64,000 bases of DNA, from assembly GCF_002776525.5 (NCBI RefSeq), contig NC_045436.1, forward strand, positions 51,381,313 to 51,445,312. Direction: 5' to 3'. The stretch comes from Piliocolobus tephrosceles (Eukaryota > Chordata > Mammalia > Primates > Cercopithecidae). A program made the translations under genes and the position numbers. A model generated the notes under the pieces. The model made no database searches. It was not told the DNA's origin and worked only from the letters and a program-made list of their open reading frames with translations. Shown here piece after piece: positions 42,471 to 54,480 of the stretch. Each line of letters begins with the position of its first letter. The stretch's first letter is position 1.

Positions 42471-43983
42471 AAGGGTAGCAAGTACTCTGGGGTGGAATTA
42501 TACATAAATCACCTTCATCCTAATTTATTACCCAAGATGTCTGGAAGATAATTTCTTCACCAATATCTTGAGGAATGTGTCGGTGAAGTGAGTTTTGAAG
42601 AGAGTTTTTTCTACTGTTCTTCCTAAGCTGAGGCTGTTGATGGCAGATGCTTCAGTTGACATGGTTTCCCTGACTGATATGAGAAGGAAACTATTCTAGG
42701 GCAGCAGAGGCCAAGTAGCAGCCTTCAAAGGAAGGACACAAAATCATTGTGGTTATCATAAAAGGCAGCAGGGCAAGCTCATCGGAAGAGTGTTGTGTAT
42801 TACAGAAATCTTTGGTAGTGGTTCACCAGTCACTGGGTCCCTTGACTGAAATAGCTGATAGTACATTACTCCTTCTTGATTAGTGTTATGGAAAACACCC
42901 CACACCTGGGAAGTATCGGTCTGACCTGGGTCATCATTATGGGGAGTTGCTCATTCTCTCCCAATTCTCAGACCTGAGTTAACTCCATAATCAAGAATTC
43001 TTTGAGAATGGACTCAGCAATAATATCACTTGTTTGTGTAATAAATCTTCCCAGACTTCAGCAAAGGATCTTTGGCTATTGCAGATATTGCAGATAAATA
43101 GCTTTTAATCTGGTTTGCCTATTCTTTGTTTGAGGGTTTATTCAGAATGGTTGGAAAATGCTGTCCTTTTGGAGAAGAAAATTCCAAAGAGCTACTGCTC
43201 TTTTACATCAATGGTCAAGCAAACAGCATGAATAGTGATATTATATTCTAAGGGTAATGTGCTTTTAGGGGTCAACATTCACATAAACATTTTCAGGTAC
43301 CAGATGTTACTGTTTTAACTTTGTGACAAAAATAGACTGCTTGCATTTTAGGTCATGCTGATAAAATACTTCCTAGAATCTGGCTACACAGACATTTCAT
43401 GCCAGGTATTATTTATATGTGAATAGAACGCAATGGAATGTGACCAGAATGCAAAGGAGCTATAAAATTCCGTATAGTAAAAATACATACAGTAAACATG
43501 CCTGGGAAACGGAAATAACCAGAGCTTTGGGATATTGTTAAACACCAACTCGGAGCTATCCTAATTCCCAGAGACTGAGAATAACTCTGTCTCTGCTGAT
43601 CAGAATGACAAATTGTACTTCAGGTTATAAATTGAGTTTTGATCTCAGTTGGCCTCTAGGTAGTACAGTCTTGTGGTTATTTTTCTGAGCATATGACTGG
43701 AATACATCTCTTAAGCAATTGGCAGAATCCCCAACTGGGTGTCTGCACCATGGAGTTGGGCTATTATGATAGAAAATGCCAAGCTTCTGGAATTACCCTT
43801 AACTACTAAAGCACTAAAATCCAAAGCAGTATTGCATTCATAGATGAATTATGGAAATTAAAAATATCATTAAAAGCCTGAATGATGTTGGGTTGATGAT
43901 TCTTTTCGTGTCTCTATTTTGTCCTGTGCTTAGAAGATGTAGAGATACTGAGCAATTATAAATTGTACTCCTGTATGGTCATT
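42471..43983. other. Unique DNA, no gene seen
   Basis: No repeat or gene recognised. Confidence 0.6.
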
Positions 43984-44125
43984 TAACCAGTATTTATTCA
44001 GTAGCAACCAAGATTCATGCTTTGTGCTAAGTGTCAGAGGTACAATGATGAGCAAATCTTGACATGATCGTTGCTTTTATAGCACTGATGATTTAGTGGT
44101 ACAAGCTAGGCAGTCACTGCTTAAG

Positions 44126-44149
44126 ATAAGCTTATAAGCTTATAAGCTT
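44126..44149 (+). repeat. Three perfect copies of ATAAGCTT
   Basis: An 8-bp unit repeated head to tail three times, each with a palindromic AAGCTT (HindIII site). It lies within the L2 remnant. Confidence 0.97.
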
Positions 44150-44579
44150 GTGTTACAGGGGAACCTTCTGTTGTCCAGGGGTGTGTGTGTATCTGTATGT
44201 CTATGTGTGTAGGGAGTTTTGGAGGAGAAAATGGGAAAGGTAGGAAAAGTCTTACTTCAGCAAGTGATATTTCAGATGAGCTCTAAGGCAGAGGTAGGTG
44301 TTAAACAGCACAGACAAAGGAGTCTGTGCAGTGATTCTCAAGAGGGTGCTTGAGAAGCGAATGGAAGACAGTACACCTGGAGTGAGGAATGTGAGTTTCA
44401 GAGTGGCCAAGAGGAGCCTGAAAAGCAGACAGGGACCTGAACTTGCAGGATTTTCTCTGATCTGAATATCAATGAGAAATCAAGTGTGTGGCTTTAAGCA
44501 GGGAAGATATAATATGATTAGACGCGTAAAAGAATTCTCTGGGTGCAGTATGGGTATGAACAGAGAGTGGCAAGGTATG

Positions 44580-45023
44580 TTATTGAACTGTTGCAGTGAG
44601 AGTTTGTTGTATGATTGTAGAAATAGGTAGAGTTATGAGACATTTAAGAAGTAATATTAATAGGACTATGATTGACTGTTGGTGATGCATTGAATACGGG
44701 GTGTGAGACAGTAGAAAATGTAAAACAGTGTTCTTATATTTCTGGTTTGCATAGCAGGATATACATAAATATGTATATATATTCATCATGTATATACTGA
44801 ATGAGAATAAGATTGGGGCCAATGATCTTAGACCTATAATATTTGAGGGGCCTGACACACATTCATATGAAGATGTTGAGTGAGAAATTACACATGAGGA
44901 TAAAGTATACGAACAGATTTGGCGATGAAATAAATATGGAAGTCGTTGGTCCACAGATGGGAAATGAGGTCTGTTATGTGGAGAAAATGCAGAGGAAGGA
45001 GAGAAGAGCCTGAGGCTGTGCAC
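44580..45023 (-). pseudogene. Open stretch in L2 sense, 147 codons
   Basis: The longest open frame in the window. It runs on the minus strand, the sense direction of the surrounding L2, and its end overlaps the region that in L2 codes for the C-terminal part of the RT protein ('S-H-T-P' then 'I-Q-Q-T-L-T-A-T-V-Q', compare L2 'LTPHIQ...TATTLVQ'). Composition is leucine-, serine- and isoleucine-rich. No conserved catalytic motif is seen. It is most likely a chance survival of an open frame. Confidence 0.4.
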
Positions 45024-45058
45024 GGACAGATATCAGCATGTGGGGTAAAAGTGACGTT

Positions 45059-46092
45059 TGAGAAACAAAAATAAAATCCTAAGCCCCTAAATCAATTGGA
45101 TAGACCCCTTCTTGGCCAAGGGGACCTCAGAGAAACCTTAAAAACGGAGTTCATAGCTGTGACAGGATGGGAGGTCAGATGTGCCTCGTATACCCGCTCC
45201 CTTGCTAAATGCCACTAGGCTCTCTTCTGTAGATGTTAAACAGAAACCAGCCCTTTTGAAAGATTCCTTCTGCCACCAATGGGAACCAACTGCCTGATGC
45301 TGCCCCTCCCTTTCAGTTTTTATTTTTATATTTATTTTTTATTTTTATTTTTTGAGACGGAATTTCACTCTTGTTGACCAGGCTGGAGAACAATGGCACG
45401 ATCTCGGCTCACTGCAACCTCCACCTCCCAGGTTCAAGTGATTCTCCTGCCTCAGCTTCCCGAGTAGCTGATATTACAGGTGCCTGCTACCACACCTGGC
45501 TAATTTTTTATTTTTAGTAGAGACAGGGTTTTGCCATGTTGGTCAGGCTGGTTTCGAACTCCTGACCTCAGGTGATCCATCTGCCTCAGCCTCCCAAAGT
45601 ACTGGCATTACAGGCATAAGCCACTGTACCCAGCCCCGTTCACAGTTTTGACACAGCAACTGACCAGCATTCCTTCCTGATAAGAGACCATTGATCCTGA
45701 AGTGCTCCTGGCCTGTCTTTGGAGGCTGCAGCATAGAGGTTCTTTGTGTCCTGTGGTTCACCTTTTGATGTATAAGGTCTAATTGTAATACATTTAAATA
45801 TTAAGTCTTCACCCTAGAGTGAACATGGGATGCATGTTATACATGCTGTGCCTCCCCTTTGTGAATATTTATATCTCCTTCCACGACCTGCTGAATATGT
45901 ATAGTCACCCTTTAGTCATAAATTCATCTTATTTTTCATATCCTTTCCTCTGCATGCTTGTTTCCAGCTTCTGGCCAGAGGCTGCACTTCTCAGTCTGTC
46001 AGAATGTTCACCAGCAAGGTCCAACCCTTCATGAGAAGAACGCTTTAAGCTCTCCTTTCAAATTTATGAAGTTAATCGATCTTCAGTTGACA
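45059..46092. mobile_element. LTR-like interspersed repeat split by an Alu
   Basis: I recognise the blocks 'TTGGCCAAGGGGACCTCAGA', 'GACAGGATGGGAGGTCAGAT', 'CACCAATGGGAACCAACTGC', and after the Alu 'CTGATAAGAGACCATTGATC', 'TTTTGATGTATAAGGTCTAA', 'GAACATGGGATGCATGTTAT' and 'CTTCTGGCCAGAGGCTGCAC', in the order of a known primate LTR. I cannot recall the family. The start TGAGAAACA and end GTTGACA would give TG...CA ends, but no target duplication is visible. Confidence 0.6.
45317..45636 (-). mobile_element. Alu SINE inside the LTR-like repeat
   Basis: A T/A-rich tail (TTTTTATTTTTATATTTATT) is followed by the reverse-complement Alu from GAGACGGAATTTCACTCTTG to 'AGCCACTGTACCCAGCC'. Host repeat sequence continues across it (CCTTTCAG | CACAGTTTTGAC). 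Confidence 0.95.
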
Positions 46093-46624
46093 CCCTAAAG
46101 TGCAGTCAGTAAAATGTGATGCACTCAGCAAGGACTTACTAAAGGTTTATGGGACTAAAAACAAAACTGATAAGAGGAAAGAGCACCCATCAGGCTCTTT
46201 GACTTCTTGTCAGCTTAGTCTTGGGTTTGTTTAAACCGTTTAGCTCCATTGCAACGTTTGGCTGAATTTCTCTGATTCTGATAATCTTGGGTATTAGGTA
46301 TTTGATGAGGTAATTCAAATAGTGTGTAAAGTGTTTCTTATTGATAAAATGAATTTTGGATACTCTCTACTTCACGTTCACACTAATTTTTCTTTGTGTG
46401 CTTTTTAATACTTAGCAAACTCCATTTTATCTTAAATTCTTTATCTAGGAATCTGCCCACCACTCAAGCCTGGGAAAGCTGGCAGAGGATGCCGGTGAAC
46501 ACTCACCTGAGTGTTCACAATGCTTGTGAGGTGCCTCCCTGATAGTAAGTGCTGCTCTTTCTTATTAACATTCTTTTTTCCTTTAAAATTTGCTTCAATC
46601 CATGAGGTAAAAAATAATGATGAA

Positions 46625-46671
<47 letters not shown>
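46625..46671. repeat. (ATAG)n tetranucleotide STR, about 12 units
   Basis: Pure ATAG repeat of about 47 bases, ending in AAATAG. Its length and purity make it likely to vary between individuals. Confidence 0.98.
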
Positions 46672-46672
<1 letters not shown>

Positions 46673-46967
46673 ATAGTGCATATTGTTTTTCCCTGCAGTC
46701 AAATGGACAAAAATTTCAACACAAACTTTTATTCCTGGTATTTGGCTTAAAAGTAGACGTCAGGTACGTCAAGAAGCTAATAGTGTTTTTTGCGTTATCT
46801 CACCAGTCACTGATTTTTCTAAATATAAAAATGCATTTCCAAAATCTTACCACTGGGAGGCAGCATCGTGCAAAGCTAGCCTTTAGCTCTTCCTTCCTGT
46901 GTCCAGTATAGAGTGCTCCTAATATCTGTCATAGATTCGTGCTGTGCCATTAATGGAAACAGAACGT

Positions 46968-47004
46968 TTGTCTGTCTGTCTGTCAGTCTTTCTGTCTGTC
47001 TTCC
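46968..47004. repeat. (TCTG)n, interrupted
   Basis: TCTG repeats broken by TCAG and TCTT. Confidence 0.9.
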
Positions 47005-47040
47005 CTTCGCCAAATTCTTTCTTCTTCCTTTTTTTCCCCA

Positions 47041-47960
47041 GAGTTCTTTGTGAGTTAAAACTTCTGTTTTTGAAACTTCCAGGAGCTTAATTAATTAACA
47101 TGAAAACCAAGGCGAGGCTGGCACAATGCCCTTTTTTGCTCAACCACTTGGGCATGTTAGGGCAATTGTAGTTATTTACATTTGGCATCCAACTGACTCA
47201 AAGAGCAACATTGCTTTTTTTTCCCCCCCATGAGTACCGAAGCTATTAAATTAAACAGGTTAATGTGGCTACAGCATTTCGTCCCCTACTATCCCCACAG
47301 CTATAGTAAATCTGCCACCTGTTTATTTCCATAAAAATTCAATTACAGCACCACCAGTTATTCTTCTTATGTGAGCAATTAACTTTAGGCAGTTTCAGGC
47401 CACAGAGAAAGGCCAGGCTGGCCTGCTCCTTTCTTTCTTCTTTGCTCCCTTTACCCGCAGGTCGTTCTTTTGCTAAATGACTGTGCTACTTCACACCAGT
47501 GAAAAAATGAAAAAGGAAAGAATAGACTAGACTGCTGGGCACTGTCACGCCAATGGAAAAGCAAGAAGCGAAAAACTGCAATCTTCTGCCTCCCTCTGCC
47601 CAAGCCTTAGAGGCCCAGGGAAGTTAGCAGCAAGCCGGCAGCCAGGACCACAGGGGCACACCGGTGTTGTTTAATAGCGCACCAAAATGAAGAAGAACTT
47701 ACTTACAATGTGTTCATTTTCTTTCTTCTTTGTATTTGTAAAAAATGTGATCAAGAAGAGAAAGGCTGGTAAAATGCCACAGCGTTCTGGCTAAAGCAAC
47801 AACGCAATTATGAAGAGAGAAAACCGCATTCATCCACACGTTCCAGCAAGAGCTATCACCAAAGGCATTGTGAAGCAGTTGAGCAGTTACATCTGCTCTC
47901 CTTTAACAGGAATGAGTCTTTAGTACCCGGTTGCAAGTGTTGACTTTTACCTTTTCTTTA
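47041..47960. other. Repeat-free island, candidate conserved non-coding DNA
   Basis: No repeat or ORF. The stretch has several homeodomain-like TTAATTA/TAATTAA cores (near 47089-47096 and 47376) and mixed composition. This suggests but does not prove regulatory function. Confidence 0.4.
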
Positions 47961-50900
47961 AATGTCTGCTTCTCTTTGTCATATTTCTCCTTCTCTCCAA
48001 ATTCTACCAATAAAAGTGAAAATTACTGAATCCTACCTCTAGTGATTTTCTGCATGACTTAATTGTTGAACAGGGATTGAGGTACTTGCTTTCCATGGAT
48101 TCCTATAATGGCATTGACACTGATTTGTATTTCTAGTCAATGTATAAACATGGTTTTAAGAGCAGGTTAGACTCTGAAATAATCTTTAAGTAAATCATAC
48201 CCTCGGTTCAGGTTAAAACAAATACTTCCTCATAAGCAGGTTGGTACCAACTCCTATAGAAGTGTAGTTATTATCAATAAGTTCAGAGAATAAGAAAAAC
48301 ATCAAAAGAGAAATAATTAGGGTATAAATAGATGATGCAACCCAAGGGCACCTTGAACCCCTAACTAGGACAAGTATATGGAGGGCTCAGATTACTCATC
48401 CAAATTGTCACGTGTCTGAATTGATTCCTGAGCAACATTTGCTCAGGCAGTGTTGTTGCTCAGGCATGGATGTCAGATGTCAGCCATTCCTAAAATACTC
48501 CCAGGGGATTGAGTATATAACTATCTCCCTCCTTTCTTCCTGCATCTGAAGGTGCCCTACACCCGACAGCATTAGTGTGCTGCTAGGATAAAAGAATGTA
48601 ATAAAATGGACTTTGAAGGCACATGTCACAGTAAAAAATACAGTCTAATTAAATTTAATCTTCTTTTAAATGGTTACTCAAAAGAGAGACTCTGTTAAAA
48701 GTTCAAAAGGCCTATATAAATCCCCCACAGGCAAGTCCATACCTAGAGCTCACATATGGCAGTTGGAAGAGTAAAGGAAAATTTAGAAAGTTTTTTTCAT
48801 CTTGATAGGGCTGATGGGACTTTAATGAAGAGAGACCAGTACTGCCTGGCCCTGAGATCACAGTCTCTGTTGTCAAATGGGTTCAAGTTCACGTCTTGAA
48901 AATTGTCCTTTTCCTATATTCAAATGTTCTCATGAGCCCTTTCTTTTTCAGTTCAAAGTAGATGTTAAAATGAGTTTTAAGTGTTTATTCTTCATCCTAG
49001 ATTTTGGGCAGATGCCTAATTTCCATAGCTTCCTTACCTCCTGAAGAGTTTCGAAGAGTTTCAGGCTTTTTACTTCTGCCAAAATGAAGCAAACCTATAG
49101 CTCGGTACTTTGAAGTTTGAGTTAAAGCAAAACTAAAAGGACCATGTTTATCTGATCAATTAAGGCATTGCCTACATCCTCAGTACTGATGTTTCTCATT
49201 TAAGCAGCATTCTATACAATCCTCAGTAAATTAACAACAGAAATAGAGTTTGGGGAAAGGGGGGTCATTACACAAAGAAACGCAGAAAGAGTGTGGAAGA
49301 ATTTGACTAGGCTCCAACACAAACTACATAAACTGGTCTCCAGTGTAAACTGAAGAATGTCTTTGTAGAAGTGGGACTGTAGAAAAATATTTTTTAAAGT
49401 TCCAAAAATAGAAATTTGATTTAAAACTCCTATTAGGTAAAGTGATCTACTAGATTTAATAGTCTTTAACATGATTGATGTTTTTAATTAAAAATACCTC
49501 ATATTTCTCTCCGGGATTAGCACGTGTACAATTCAGTTTAACTACAGTTCAACAGGGAGAATTCTATAAACAGTACCATGCTAAGCAGAGTATTCAATTT
49601 AAAAAAATGAGCATAAATTAAAACTCTTCTAGGAGTTTACAACTTTTTTTCTTGAAACTAAACTGATCAACACCAATTAATTAGTATGAGAGTGAAGGAT
49701 AGGTAATTGAACCCTCTGGCTGTTCCCAGTCAACATTCTGTTCTACTATTCCCAGTAATAGCTGGAGATATGCTTGTTTGGCTTCCTTTCCAGCTAGCTC
49801 AGGACCTGTGTACATGGCCCTTTCTATAGAAAGACAGGAAACTCTCTTTCCTCAGAATTCCTACTAGATTCCTTAGTCCTTGTTTTGAGTGAATCACATC
49901 ATCCAACTGGCACCAACAGATTGAAACTTCGTAAAGAAAATGAATGTGCTTTTTCATATCTGGCAGATTCTATGGAGATTGCCTTCCAAATTCAAAGATT
50001 TATCTCTGAAATTGTGCCTTGGCAAGAAAACTAATGTACAATCTTCACACATAGGGTATTTTTCACTTCAATTTCAATACTATAGAGGTAATGTAGAAAT
50101 TTTTTTAAAAAACAGCTTTCTCCAAGTTCCAAGTTTTATGTCCATAGTCTCTTCAACTATAAATGGGGAAAAATAGCAAAGATAAAGCTATTAATCTGTC
50201 TGACCTATTCTCAACAGTTACTTTTTCTTTCTAATTTGGTTCTCTAGATGTATTTTATGATTTACTTCTATAATTATTTTTATGATTTTTCTGATTTATT
50301 TTATGCATCTATTTCTTCCACAAAGACATATGATGTCTGTTCAGTCATTTAAATTGCAATAACTTTTAAAGTTGATTTATTAAATACATGGTGGAGATAA
50401 TTGTAGAGACTTTTGTGGAAACCTGTAGAAGAAAAAAGTTTTCTTGGGAAAAACTATTTTAACATGGTACGTGTCTTGATAAAGATCTGTCTTGACTTAA
50501 TGGAAAACTTATTTCCTAATGTATTTATAAGTAAAATTTTGTAATGGCAGCTGATGGGGAAAACTTGGGGAAATAAATCACTTTTCCTTAGGAAAAGATT
50601 CACTTATATTTTAACCACTGAGACAGTGTTACTTATGATATTATAGTTAGATCATTATTTACCATTTCAGATTTACACTAAATATCTTGATTTCTCTGAC
50701 ATGGATGAAGGTGTTCTTGGGCTTACTTATATCTTTACGTAGACTAATGAGATGACAATTTTGAAAAGGGTAAGAAAGTGTAAGGAATATTTTTATTCTA
50801 TTACGTTCAAGTTGTTTTTGGTTGCTGTCTTTTTTTTTTTTTTTTTTTTTTTAAGAATGTTTCAAAACTGCTTTGGCTGTATTGAAGGTGGAAATGAGGA

Positions 50901-51861
50901 TTTTTCTCTTAACAACAGGTAATTGGTACAATGTGATCTATTTCATGTTTGGAATGATATGGGTCTTGTACTTAAAGTTCTTGGGTTGACAAGAGCTGTG
51001 TGGAAAGGAGAAAATAAAACGGACAAAATCAGTGAAGCTAGAGAGATAGAATCATGAAAGGGACTACTCAGGATATCACCCTGTTTAACCTTTTGTGCAT
51101 TGCTTATTGCTTCTACATACTTAAACTAGGATCAGTTTAGGCAATACATATTGAGTTTGAACTTTCAAACCACAATGAGGCTATTTTTAACCTGACAGTT
51201 AATTTTTCATCTCAATAATGACATGACAGAAAAATTATCAAAATTTTGTAGATATTAAGCCTATCATTGGTTGGAACATTTCAACTGCTTCGTGTAGAGC
51301 AGTTGATTTAAAAATTTGTAATTAATTAAATAACCGAAGCACTTGGACCTTTAGTTATCTGTTTACTGAAGATTTATAAAGACATATAAACCCCTCATCA
51401 GCCTCTTTTCTCTCCTCAGTAAGAGTGTATTTTATCCCAGGTTCATACAAATATCTCTGAATTTGAACTCAAATTTTCAAGCATTTCATCTAAATGTTGT
51501 GAATTTTCTCTTTGACAAATTACAAGTATGGGTATCTCCAGTTATGCTGCATGTTAATTGTGTTAGTTTTAGGCTACCAGACCTGCTCCAATATCGACTC
51601 ACGTTACTCTATTTATCAACTTATGACAAGAACACTTTATGACCCTCTTTGACTAAGAGTGGACTCTTTGTGCGTCTGAATGTTTTGTTGGTTATTTCCC
51701 AAGAATGCAATATGACCTCCTGGTTACACATGAACAAGAACCACTAAAAAAGTTAGGTCACTGGAAATTCGCTCAGGACTAATTGAATAACATTTTTGAG
51801 ATTTTTGACTTCACTTTGTTTTAAATTATATTTAAGGCATCCATCTTCTGACCTCTTTTTA

Positions 51862-51865
<4 letters not shown>
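47961..51865. other. Long unique AT-rich stretch, no gene seen
   Basis: Nearly 4 kb without a recognised repeat body or a supported gene. Only homopolymers (T23 at 50830-50852) and scattered short runs were noted. The 86-codon minus frame at 49212-49472 has no known domain. Confidence 0.6.
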
Positions 51866-51915
<50 letters not shown>

Positions 51916-51919
51916 TTTT
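51866..51919. repeat. (TTTA)n STR at an Alu tail
   Basis: About 13 units of ATTT directly left of a minus-strand Alu, so the repeat probably grew from the Alu poly-A tail. Confidence 0.97.
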
Positions 51920-52198
51920 TGTCTTTTTTGAGATGGAGTCTTGCTCTGTCACCAGGCTGGAGTGCAGCAGCGCCATCTCGGGTCACTGCAACCTCCACCT
52001 CCTGGGTTCAAGCGATTCTCCTGCCTCAGCCTTCTGAGTAGCTGAGGCTATAGGCTTGCGCCACTATGCTCAGCTAATTTTTGTATTTTTAGTAGAGATG
52101 AGGTTTCACCATATTGGCCAGGATGGTCTCGATCTCTTGACCTCAGCCTCGGCCTCCCAAAGTGCTGGGATTACAGGTGTGAGCCACCACTTTTGGTC
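51920..52198 (-). mobile_element. Alu SINE (AluS-like)
   Basis: Reverse-complement Alu from 'TTTTTTGAGATGGAGTCTTG' to 'TGAGCCACCACTTTTGGTC'. A short deletion removes part of the 'aggtgatccgcctgcc' region (GACCTCAGCCTCGGCC). Confidence 0.95.
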
Positions 52199-52884
52199 TT
52201 GCTCACATTTTTGAGAGGAGACTGACAAACATCCCCTTGTATAAAATTTGATGTAACTGGCTACATTTCCACAGTTTCTTTTTTCTGTTACTGAGTGTTT
52301 TTTGGCATTGCTCAACCTCGAGGCAAGATTCAGTTTAACTTTACACTCCCAACTACCACCAGCCTTTTCTTTTCACTCTGTAAGTTGTTAGTGAGAGGCA
52401 GAGATTTAACTACAATGGAGACTTTATTAAGTTCCCAAATTTTATTCATAAAATTGTACTTAGGCCTTTTTCTCCAGATTATTTCCTCTATTTCTCAAAA
52501 TATCTCTCATCCTTTTGAGAAGGAAGCTTTTGTGTGAGAAGAAAAAATAGTTACTTTTCCAATTGCAAATAAATTTTATGTATCATATTATGCTAATTTG
52601 TAGTTTCACTTGACTTGGATGGACAATTCCTAACACTCTTCAGCTACTGTTAGCAGTAATGCCTTAAGGTGAGTCAATCAAGAATTAACATTATTGTATT
52701 TGATAATGTTCTCTAAAATAGGTCAATACATTTGGTTACTTCAGGACACATTATGTAGATAATTAATCCTAGCAGATACTCCAGTAAGCCTCTTGTTTTA
52801 TATAATTTCATTAATGAGAATTTTCCATGGTTATTTTAAGCAATAGTAAACCTTTCTTAAAAAATTTCAAGCTAAGCAAACTAG
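52199..52884. other. Unique DNA, no gene seen
   Basis: No gene or repeat body recognised. Confidence 0.6.
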
Positions 52885-53135
52885 ACCAAAGCTTCTCAAA
52901 CTCTGTGATGAAGGACTGTGTCTTCTTCTTGTTATTATTTGCTTACGTTTCACATAGTCACAGACCAACACTTTCGTAAAATGCATTTATCGTGTGCTTG
53001 GACGGCATGATGCTATCAAATTGTCATATAAATTTCCTGGTGCTTATTCTCAACTTCTGTACCTATCTGGCTGTGGATTGGTAGCGGTTTGCAGACCACC
53101 ACCAGTCCATGGGCCACATTTTGAGTGACTTTGAT
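52885..53135. mobile_element. Possible hAT-type MITE
   Basis: The ends 'CCAAAGCTTCTCAAACTC' and 'CATTTTGAGTGACTTTG' are imperfect inverted repeats of the 'cagtggttctcaaac' type used by many hAT (Charlie/MER) elements, and the phrase 'CCAGTCCATGGGCCACATTT' is familiar from such elements. The family is not identified. Confidence 0.5.
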
Positions 53136-53814
53136 GGAGGTTATTGTCTCTGGTAGAATTTCAGAGAATTGATTAATAGATTGTTCTTATAGCAAAGTTA
53201 AAACTTATTTAAGAAAGATTTGTTTCTCACTGAAGGAGATCTTTTAGTCCTGCTTTGTTGAAGTGAGATATTTCTCTGTTCAGGATGGAATTTTGGTTAG
53301 ACTTGTGGGTTTTTACAAAAGGATGGCCACATTATCATTTAGTAATTTAATCTGCCATTTCTTATCCCATAGATAATCCAGTACCTTGCTAGAGAATATA
53401 AACTTGGAATCCTACTTCTGTCAAAAGTTTACATAGAAGACATTATTATATCTTTTACATGTCTTCTAGATAGTCCAGGTTTTGTTTTAGACTTGATTTG
53501 CTGATTTGTTTTTGGCTTGGATTGAATCAGATTATCAAATATCTGATTATGTAAATCATAGTGCCTTGGCTTCTGACAGAATCATTTAATTGAGAAAATT
53601 ATAAATAGTTCCCATGTATTTAGAGATGCTATAAAAATATTAATATCAAGCCCAAATACTACATTTCCTTCAGGAAAACTAGGCCCTGGTTCCTTAGATG
53701 TGAACAAACCAGGCATTTTACTTGATTTCAAAAAACATAGAGTCTAGTAGGGGAGACAGGTGTATAGTCACATAATAAAAAAATGTAAATGTATAATTAT
53801 GTTAAGTGCTCATC
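53136..53814. other. Unique DNA, no gene seen
   Basis: Nothing recognised. Confidence 0.6.
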
Positions 53815-54480
53815 TTAGTCCATTTGGGCTCTTATTAAGACAGCCAAGTAAAAGGAGCTCCTCAGAGAATCTCCAACTGACCTGAGCATGGGGAGGAGGG
53901 TGGGGCCTCGGGAAGTTCATGCCATTTGCAGCGGGGAAGGAGCCTGGCCCCTCCTGTTCATGGGTGGTTACTGGGGATTCAATCTGTGAGATGAAGGCCT
54001 GTAACAGCGACCCCTGTCTCATCTCGCTGTGTTGTTTTTTCTTTTTCCTTTTTGCCCAGTAAATCCCCCTCCTCATCCTTCAAAGTGTCTGTAAGCTTGA
54101 TCTTTCCTGGTCGGGAGACAGGAACCCGGATCTTCCTACAGCATTATGACAAACATATACATCGAGGGATTTATAAGCCACAGGTACTTATTCCTCATAG
54201 TTCTGGAGGCTGGAATGTCTAAGATCAAAGGTCCAGTGTGGTTGGGTTCTGGTAAGGGCACTCTTTTGCCTCATATGTAGAAGAAGAAAACAAGCTCTCT
54301 GGGGTCTCTTTTGTAAAAACACTAATCTCATTCGTGGGAGATCTGCCCTTGTGACCTAATCACCTCCTTAAGGCCCGACATCTTAATACTATCACATTGG
54401 GTTTCAGGGTTACCAGGTAATGACAGCATCTCACTGTTCAGTTTAAGGAAGCAATACAGAGACGTGCAAACCATCCCTAA
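53815..54480 (-). mobile_element. MLT1-like MaLR LTR, split by another LTR-like insert
   Basis: The left piece 'CATCTTAGTCCATTTGGGCT' and right pieces 'GGGATTTATAAGCCACAGGT', 'CTCATAGTTCTGGAGGCTGG', 'AACACTAATCTCATTCGTGG' and 'CTATCACATTGGGTTTCAGG' follow the reverse complement of an MLT1-type LTR. About 300 bases of unrelated sequence (53846-54145) separate them. Confidence 0.65.
53846..54145 (+). mobile_element. Probable solo LTR inserted in the MLT1 LTR
   Basis: GC-richer than its surroundings. It ends with a 'TTGCCCAGTAAATCCCCCTC' signal region, then 'CAAAGTGTCTGTAAGCTTGA' and 'TCCTGGTCGGGAGACAGGAA' to CCTACA, which looks like the R-U5 end of a plus-strand LTR. The left end and the family are not certain. 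Confidence 0.5.

Larger units (their letters stand above)
43984..45050 (-). repeat. Long LINE-2 remnant
   Basis: Read on the minus strand the order fits L2 from the C-terminal RT/ORF2 region to the 3' end. Plus-strand landmarks are 'CCAGTATTTATTCAGTAGCA' plus 'TTTGTGCTAAGTGTCAGAGG' (3' end, 'aatatttattgagcacctac...gtgccaggcactg'), 'GATATTTCAGATGAGCTCTA', 'TTTAAGCAGGGAAGATATAA' ('gagcaggggagtgacatga') and 'GAATACGGGGTGTGAGACAG' ('ggatgtggggtgtgagag'). About 1.07 kb is preserved, long for an L2 copy. Confidence 0.65.
46093..47040. other. Unique DNA with two microsatellites, no gene seen
   Basis: Contains the (ATAG)n and (TCTG)n listed separately. A 12-base repeat pair, GTGAACACTCAC / GAGTGTTCACAA, forms an imperfect hairpin near 46496-46520. 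Confidence 0.6.

Noticed and set aside
53810..54076. 88-codon minus-strand frame as a small protein
   Set aside because: It crosses the junction between the MLT1-like LTR and the inserted LTR-like sequence, so it is a chance fusion of two repeats.
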